NCBI GenBank assembly: GCA_900316975.1
Contig: ONFA01000020.1
Location: 1-43,912, forward strand
From: an uncultured Prevotellaceae bacterium
GTDB taxonomy: Bacteria > Bacteroidota > Bacteroidia > Bacteroidales > Bacteroidaceae
DNA: 43,912 nt
Reading direction: 5' to 3'
Made by a program: the position numbers and the translations under genes. The notes beneath the pieces are model-generated. The model was not told the DNA's origin and made no database searches. It worked only from the letters and a program-made list of their open reading frames with translations. Below, piece after piece: positions 39,863 through 43,912 of the stretch (positions are counted from its first letter, which is position 1; every line of letters starts with the position of its first letter).

Positions 39863-41969
39863 TTACCAGACTGGTTCTGGGAAATATTCGTTGTTATAGA
39901 CGGAACTTGGACAAAGTTCAATGAAGTCGAATGGAAGTTCGTTGTTGTCCGACTCCATCTTCTGCTGGATGCGCAGATAATGGTCTGTCTTGCCGTCGGT
40001 GGTGAAGGTTCCGAAAATCTTTCGGATTTGTCGTCCGTTAGCGTCACCGTTGCGGAGGTTGCTCGAAGATGCATCGAAACTGGTTCGTGGTTGTGGGTGA
40101 TAGCACTTTGGACCCTTCATCCAACCAAGATTATGGATAGATTTGTCGAATGCAGCAATGGCATCGTCATCGCCCAAGTCGCTGTCGGATGTCCAGCCGA
40201 AAAGTTCTTTTCCGTTTTTACGCATATCGAATGGAATGCCTTGAGGTTCGCCGTCGATATAGACTTGAATGATGCCTCGTGTTGAGTAACCCGCATTCGT
40301 GAACATGCGAATCTCATAAGTTCCTGCTGGTACAGGTGGCAGGGTCAACGTGAAGTCGTAACGTCCCTTGAAGAGCACCTCGTCAGCTTCGTAGCATCCA
40401 TACCAGAGTGAACGGCAGCGCACGTGCATGTGGGTTTGGGGGCTCATCTGGAAGTTGCGTGCATAACCAGGCTTGAAACCGACATTACGCCCAGGATTGT
40501 TGGCTGCCGACGTATTGTTCGAGCCGCCGGGATACTTTGTTGTCGCCATTTCCGTGTCCGCGTGCTACCTCACCATCAGTGAGTTTGGTCATGAAGTCAG
40601 GCGACAACGTGGTGCAGTCCATACGGATACAGTCGTTCATGACGACTTCCTGCATATTGCGGTCGTATGCCACGATATCGTCGATGTAATGGAAGATTCC
40701 GTTCAGCGCAGTGTTGATTCCTGTATATTCATTGGGTCTTGCCACTTTCGCACCACGGTAATAGCCTCCGCGCTCGTCTGCATGGTGGCGGACACCCCGG
40801 CGATTGACATACAAACCCGGTTGAGTGCCTGAAGGGAAAGAAAGTTTCATCATGGAATGTGGCATCAGAGTGCCATACCAGTCGCAGATGTCATACTTCA
40901 TACGATTGAATTCGTACTGCAGCTGGTCGTTGTTCATGCATGTCAAACTGTAGTAGTCGCCATAGCGGTCAATCACATGGTAGGATATGAATCGGTTGAG
41001 TGCATTGCGGCGGTCTGTCTCGTCAGTGATGCCAGCATCTTCAGGAAAGACGGGGTCGTAGAGTTCATGAGCTTTGGCGCGCAGATCGTCCATCGTCTCG
41101 ATGCCATATTTTTCTTTCAAGATAGAGTCCGGGCACAAGAATACGGTATAGTTGAAGTAACGCTTAGCAGGGTATGCCACGTTGTCATACTCATTGCCAT
41201 CGGCTGTAATCAGCAACATCTTGTCGTTGGTCCATGTGCAAGAGTCGATGCGGTCCTTGTCGCTTGCCCATCCATAAGTGGGGTCCACATAATGGTCTTG
41301 CAAAGTGTCCATGATGCCCGTCATTTGGAAAGCCTTGGCATAGAGTGTGCAGTTTGCGTCTTTCAGGATGACAGCACCAATTAGGTCGTTAGGTGAACCT
41401 ACCACAGTGCTCACCGTATGCACCACCCCATTTGACACGGAGTCGTCGGCATGAATCACTTGCGAGTCCTGATTGATATAGAGTGTCAAGACTGAATCCT
41501 GCTTCTGTGCATCCCATTCCTGATAGGACTTGACGCTGAGGATGTGCTCCAGCATGTTGGACTTGGGATAAGGACCCTCGTTGATGTCTGTCGTGAAGTA
41601 TGCCGCTTCAATGATGGAGTTCAGAGCGATGGTGTCGCAGTCTTCCACTGAAAGCTCCTCCACTGATGAAAGCCCGCGTCCCGCCAGGTACTTCTCCACA
41701 GCCTCATTGGTCGGTGCAAAGACGGTGTAAGAGCCGTATGTGCCCAGCATGTCAACAAGACGGAGATTGTACTCTCCTCTTGCGCGATCCAGAATTTTCA
41801 GGTATTCAGAATATTGCTCCCGATTCTTCAAGTAGTCGGCAGCATATTCTCTGGATTGTGTGTAATAGTTTTCCACCCCAGGGTCGTCGGAACAACTCAC
41901 GACTGCAATCTGCAAGGCTGAAATCACAAAAAGAGCGATTGCCCAAAGTTTAATTTTAGATGAATTCAT
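39863..41969 (-). pseudogene. Fasciclin-type lipoprotein gene with one frameshift
   Basis: The N-terminal frame starts at the ATG at 41969 (MNSSKIKLWAIALF, lipobox-type AVVSC) and carries fasciclin-like repeats: LVDMLGTYGSYTVFAPTNEA with VEKYL, TLYINQDSQVIHADDSVSNG, FNYTVFLCPDS and NGIFHYIDDIVAYD. It runs to GHGNGDNK near 40540 and then shifts. The C-terminal frame continues YPGGSNNTSAANNPGRNVGF and ends FDFIELCPSSVYNNEYFPEP-VW at 39863. Dropping one base near 40535 (GAC AAC AAA g TAT CCC) restores a single protein of about 701 residues. Fasciclin-domain lipoproteins in Bacteroidota are surface or outer-membrane proteins of unclear role, often near SusCD pairs; none is seen here. Indel, assembly error or pseudogene cannot be told apart. 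Confidence 0.8.
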
Positions 41970-42035
41970 AACATCTGTTAAATGTAGATTGTTGGTAAAA
42001 TGGTAGTTTAGTAATATATAAGTTGATTGTAACGG

Positions 42036-42068
42036 CAAATTTACACTTTTTATAAGTTATTAACCAAA
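42036..42068 (-). promoter_or_regulatory. Promoter of the fasciclin-type gene
   Basis: TTTG (42068-42065), a 21-base spacer and TAAATTTG (42043-42036) on the minus strand, 67 bases before the ATG at 41969. Confidence 0.65.
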
Positions 42069-42159
42069 TAAAACATAATTTTTCTTCTTGTTTTTAACAC
42101 ATCAAGAATAATTGTGAAGTCAATTTAAACTATGAGTGGAATTTTGTAGTCATTTATTA

Positions 42160-42167
42160 TAAATTTG
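42160..42167 (+). promoter_or_regulatory. -7 element upstream of the GH8 gene
   Basis: TAAATTTG matches the -7 consensus. The nearest TTTG (42143-42146) is only 13 bases upstream, so the promoter may depend on an activator, as for the CE15 gene. Confidence 0.5.
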
Positions 42168-42202
42168 CAAATTTTGTATTATTCTAACCCAAACTTAACA
42201 AC

Positions 42203-43549
42203 ATGATGAAATCATTGACGAAAGTCATGCTGGCAGCATGCTTGCTGATGGCAGGACAGGCGGCGTTTGCTGCATCCCCATGGAAAAAGGGAGCATTTGA
42301 GACAAAAAAGTACCGTAACCTATTCGTTGAAATGGGCTACTCCAAAAAGGATGTAGATGCCAAATTACAGGAGGTGTTCAACGATTGCTTTTACGGCCCC
42401 AACAAAGTCTATTTTGAAGTGGGCGACTCGATGGCCTATGTATCAGATATCAAGAACCACGATGCACGTACCGAAGGTATGTCATACGGCTTGATGATTG
42501 CCGTGCAGTTTGACAAGAAAGACATCTTCGACCGCCTGTGGCGTTGGAGCAAGAAATACATGCAGCACCAAGATGGCATCCGTGAGGGCTACTTTGCATG
42601 GAGTTGCCGCACAGACGGCACTCAGAACTCTCCAGGTGCCGCGTCCGACGGTGAACTCTACTTCATCACGGCACTGATTTTTGCTTCCAACCGTTGGGGC
42701 GACGACACGGGCATCAACTACAAGGCAGAGGCACAGCGCATCCTCAACTGCACCATGCCCAAAGAATATGAAGCCCCTCGGGGAGGTTTCGGTTTTGGAG
42801 GCTTCGGTGGCGGTCAGCAACAGCAGAATGCCGCTCCACAGAAGCAGAGAATGTTCCTGATCAACCCTGATTCCAAACTCATCACCTTCACGCCCGATGG
42901 TGGCGGTCAGACTTACACCGACCCATCCTATCATATCCCAGCCTTCTATGAAGTATGGGCAAAGTGGGCAGACGACGGTCGTGCCGACTATTGGAATGAG
43001 TGCGCAGCCAAGTCACGTGAGTTCCTCCACAAAGCCATCAACGAGAAGACGGGTCTCAATCCCGACATGTGCCAGTTCGATGGCAGTGAGATGCAAGGTT
43101 GGGGAGGTCGTCGCAACAGCAGCAACAACTTCCGTTACGACTCATGGCGTGTGCCTATGAACATCACCCTCGACTATGAGTGGAGTTGCGCTGACCGCGA
43201 ATGGCAGCAGCAGTATGGCGAGAAGATTCAGAACTTCTTCTATTCTCAGGGCGTAAACGACTTCGTTGACCAGTACCGCACTGATGGTACCTTGCCAGAA
43301 GAGAACGAGATATTGGGTGCAGGCGGTTTCCGCAAATTGCGCCATTCCATCGGTCTTGTTGCCACCACAGCAGCAGCATCCATGATGTGCAGCCACGACA
43401 AGAGCAAGGAATTTGTCGATGCCCTCTGGAACGCCAAGCACGAGCCATTCGAGGACGGCTACTTCGATGCTTACTATGACGGTCTGCTCCGCCTCTTTGC
43501 CTTCATGCACCTAAGCGGCAACTACCAGATCATCTTCCCAAAGAAATAA
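42203..43549 (+). CDS. Glycoside hydrolase family 8 (xylan-active type)
   Basis: The 448-residue secreted enzyme has a signal peptide ending QAAFAAS. RTEGMSYGLMIAVQFDKKDI (about 89-108) holds the catalytic acid Glu near 91. SPGAASDGELYFITALIFA holds the Asp near 149, and YTDPSYHIPAFYEVWAKWA and NFRYDSWRVPMNITLDYEW line the (alpha/alpha)6 barrel cleft. The pattern fits GH8 reducing-end xylose-releasing exo-oligoxylanases or xylanases; other GH8 enzymes act on chitosan, cellulose or lichenan. Residues 194-214 (RGGFGFGGFGGGQQQQ) form a low-complexity Gly/Gln loop unusual for the fold. A strong terminator follows. With the CE15 esterase it suggests use of glucuronoxylan. Confidence 0.92.
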   Translation: MMKSLTKVMLAACLLMAGQAAFAASPWKKGAFETKKYRNLFVEMGYSKKDVDAKLQEVFNDCFYGPNKVYFEVGDSMAYVSDIKNHDARTEGMSYGLMIAVQFDKKDIFDRLWRWSKKYMQHQDGIREGYFAWSCRTDGTQNSPGAASDGELYFITALIFASNRWGDDTGINYKAEAQRILNCTMPKEYEAPRGGFGFGGFGGGQQQQNAAPQKQRMFLINPDSKLITFTPDGGGQTYTDPSYHIPAFYEVWAKWADDGRADYWNECAAKSREFLHKAINEKTGLNPDMCQFDGSEMQGWGGRRNSSNNFRYDSWRVPMNITLDYEWSCADREWQQQYGEKIQNFFYSQGVNDFVDQYRTDGTLPEENEILGAGGFRKLRHSIGLVATTAAASMMCSHDKSKEFVDALWNAKHEPFEDGYFDAYYDGLLRLFAFMHLSGNYQIIFPKK

Positions 43550-43572
43550 GCATTCACAGACTGACATACTTC

Positions 43573-43610
43573 CAAGCCCGCTACCATCATGGTGGCGGGC
43601 TTGTTTTTTC
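43573..43610 (+). terminator. Strong terminator of the GH8 gene
   Basis: CAAGCCCGC and GCGGGCTTG pair, extended inside by ACCA-TCA-TGGT, and are followed by TTTTTT, 23 bases after the stop. Confidence 0.9.
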
Positions 43611-43627
43611 TTAAAGGCACACTACCC

Positions 43628-43735
43628 TTTTTCAAACATTTGGCTTCGCCGAATGTCGGCACACTTTTGAACATTTGGTTTCGTCGAATGTCGGCAAACT
43701 TTTTGAACATTTGGCTCCGCCGAATGTCGGCACGG
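43628..43735 (-). repeat. 36-bp tandem repeat, locus 2
   Basis: Three imperfect copies of the 36-base unit seen at 31189-31278, in opposite orientation (GAACATTTGGCTCCGCCGAA then TGTCGGCAAACTTTTT). Next to them are GGTGCGC and CACATTTCACGCAC, which resemble the other elements near 31.1 kb. Confidence 0.87.
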
Positions 43736-43775
43736 TGCGCCTCACATTTCACGCACGGTGCGCATAATATTACGA

Positions 43776-43807
43776 GCACTCAGCGCGTGCCATTTCGTGC
43801 TGAGTGC
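43776..43807. terminator. Hairpin downstream of the right-edge gene
   Basis: GCACTCAGC (43776-43784) and GCTGAGTGC (43799-43807) form a 9-bp stem between the repeat and the minus-strand gene that enters from the right. It may end that gene's transcript. Confidence 0.5.
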
Positions 43808-43844
43808 CCGTGTTTGTAGGTCAAAGGGTTACGTGTTTTGAGGT

Positions 43845-43912
43845 TTATTTCACCACCACTTTCACGCTCTTCCCGCCAATCTTCACAATGGCAATCTCAC
43901 CACTGTTCATGC
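43845..43912 (-). CDS. Partial 3' end of a minus-strand gene
   Basis: The last 22 codons read MNSGEIAIVKIGGKSVKVVV-K-stop on the minus strand. The window edge cuts the rest. Short ends of the form G-x-x-I-V-K-x-G-x-K-S-x-K-V-x-V-K are typical of C-terminal sorting domains of secreted Bacteroidota proteins (type IX secretion or similar), but so little is visible that this is only a suggestion. Confidence 0.5.
   Translation of the reverse strand, partial: MNSGEIAIVKIGGKSVKVVVK

Noticed and set aside
40535..40550. Programmed frameshift in the fasciclin-type gene
   Set aside because: The site AACAAAGTATCCC has no convincing slippery heptamer with a downstream structure; an indel is simpler.
43522..43779. 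Small minus-strand frame across the second 36-bp repeat locus
   Set aside because: Same repeat translated, continuing through the GH8 terminator and the GH8 3' end.

Overview
The window reads as a chromosomal segment of a Bacteroidota bacterium, most likely a Prevotella-like member of the Bacteroidales. The signs are: promoters of the Bacteroidota type (TTTG, about 19-20 bases, TAnnTTTG) in front of many genes; almost no Shine-Dalgarno sequences; a TonB-dependent receptor with a carboxypeptidase-regulatory-like N-terminus; a Na+-translocating NQR operon; an LptE of the Bacteroidota kind; DUF4301; and many lipoproteins with a Cys lipobox. Most of the window is core chromosome. I see no prophage, integrase, transposase gene or CRISPR array.

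Layout. 0.1-6.6 kb (minus strand): lptE, a sigma-54 activator, an MBL-fold hydrolase with rsmG, a DUF4301 protein and a CE15-type glucuronoyl esterase. 6.7-11.2 kb: tRNA-His, folD-ffh-dedA (minus), then the SRP RNA and tRNA-Thr (plus). Inverted copies of a repeat of about 330-370 bp bracket folD-ffh-dedA, and a tandem repeat follows the tRNA-Thr 3' end. 11.2-14.7 kb: a NUDIX hydrolase, a lipoprotein, and a divergent ECF sigma operon with a single-pass membrane protein and a tail-anchored lipoprotein. 15.0-20.4 kb: a DUF4375 protein, smpB, metH (without the activation domain), mazG, tRNA-Ser and two identical tRNA-Glu genes. 20.5-25.7 kb (minus): a likely operon of substrate-binding lipoprotein, TPR protein and SF1 helicase. 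25.9-31 kb (minus): two outward-facing gene tails (a deletion scar), pgk, panB and a TonB-dependent receptor. 31.6-33.2 kb: dnaB. 33.7-39.4 kb (plus): nqrABCDEF, with nqrF broken by an apparent deletion and frameshift. 39.9-42.0 kb (minus): a fasciclin-type lipoprotein gene with a frameshift. 42.2-43.5 kb: a GH8 glycosidase. The window ends in the 3' tail of a minus-strand gene.

How the genes relate. RsmG, SmpB, Ffh, SRP RNA, the tRNAs and DnaB are housekeeping information-processing genes. FolD and MetH both work in one-carbon metabolism. The CE15 esterase and the GH8 enzyme would both act on glucuronoxylan, although they lie about 36 kb apart. NQR would supply the sodium gradient.

The most unusual feature is the repeat landscape. 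A three-copy hairpin family has a conserved loop, while its long stems differ between copies and stay self-complementary (GGAG/CTCC in two copies, GGGG/CCCC in the third). G/C-rich palindromes appear both between genes and in frame inside two proteins. There is a 115-117 bp tandem repeat anchored on the tRNA-Thr 3' end, 23-bp-period arrays at two loci, and a 36-bp repeat at two loci in opposite orientation. The hairpin family is my best candidate for an undescribed element. No protein partner is visible in the window.
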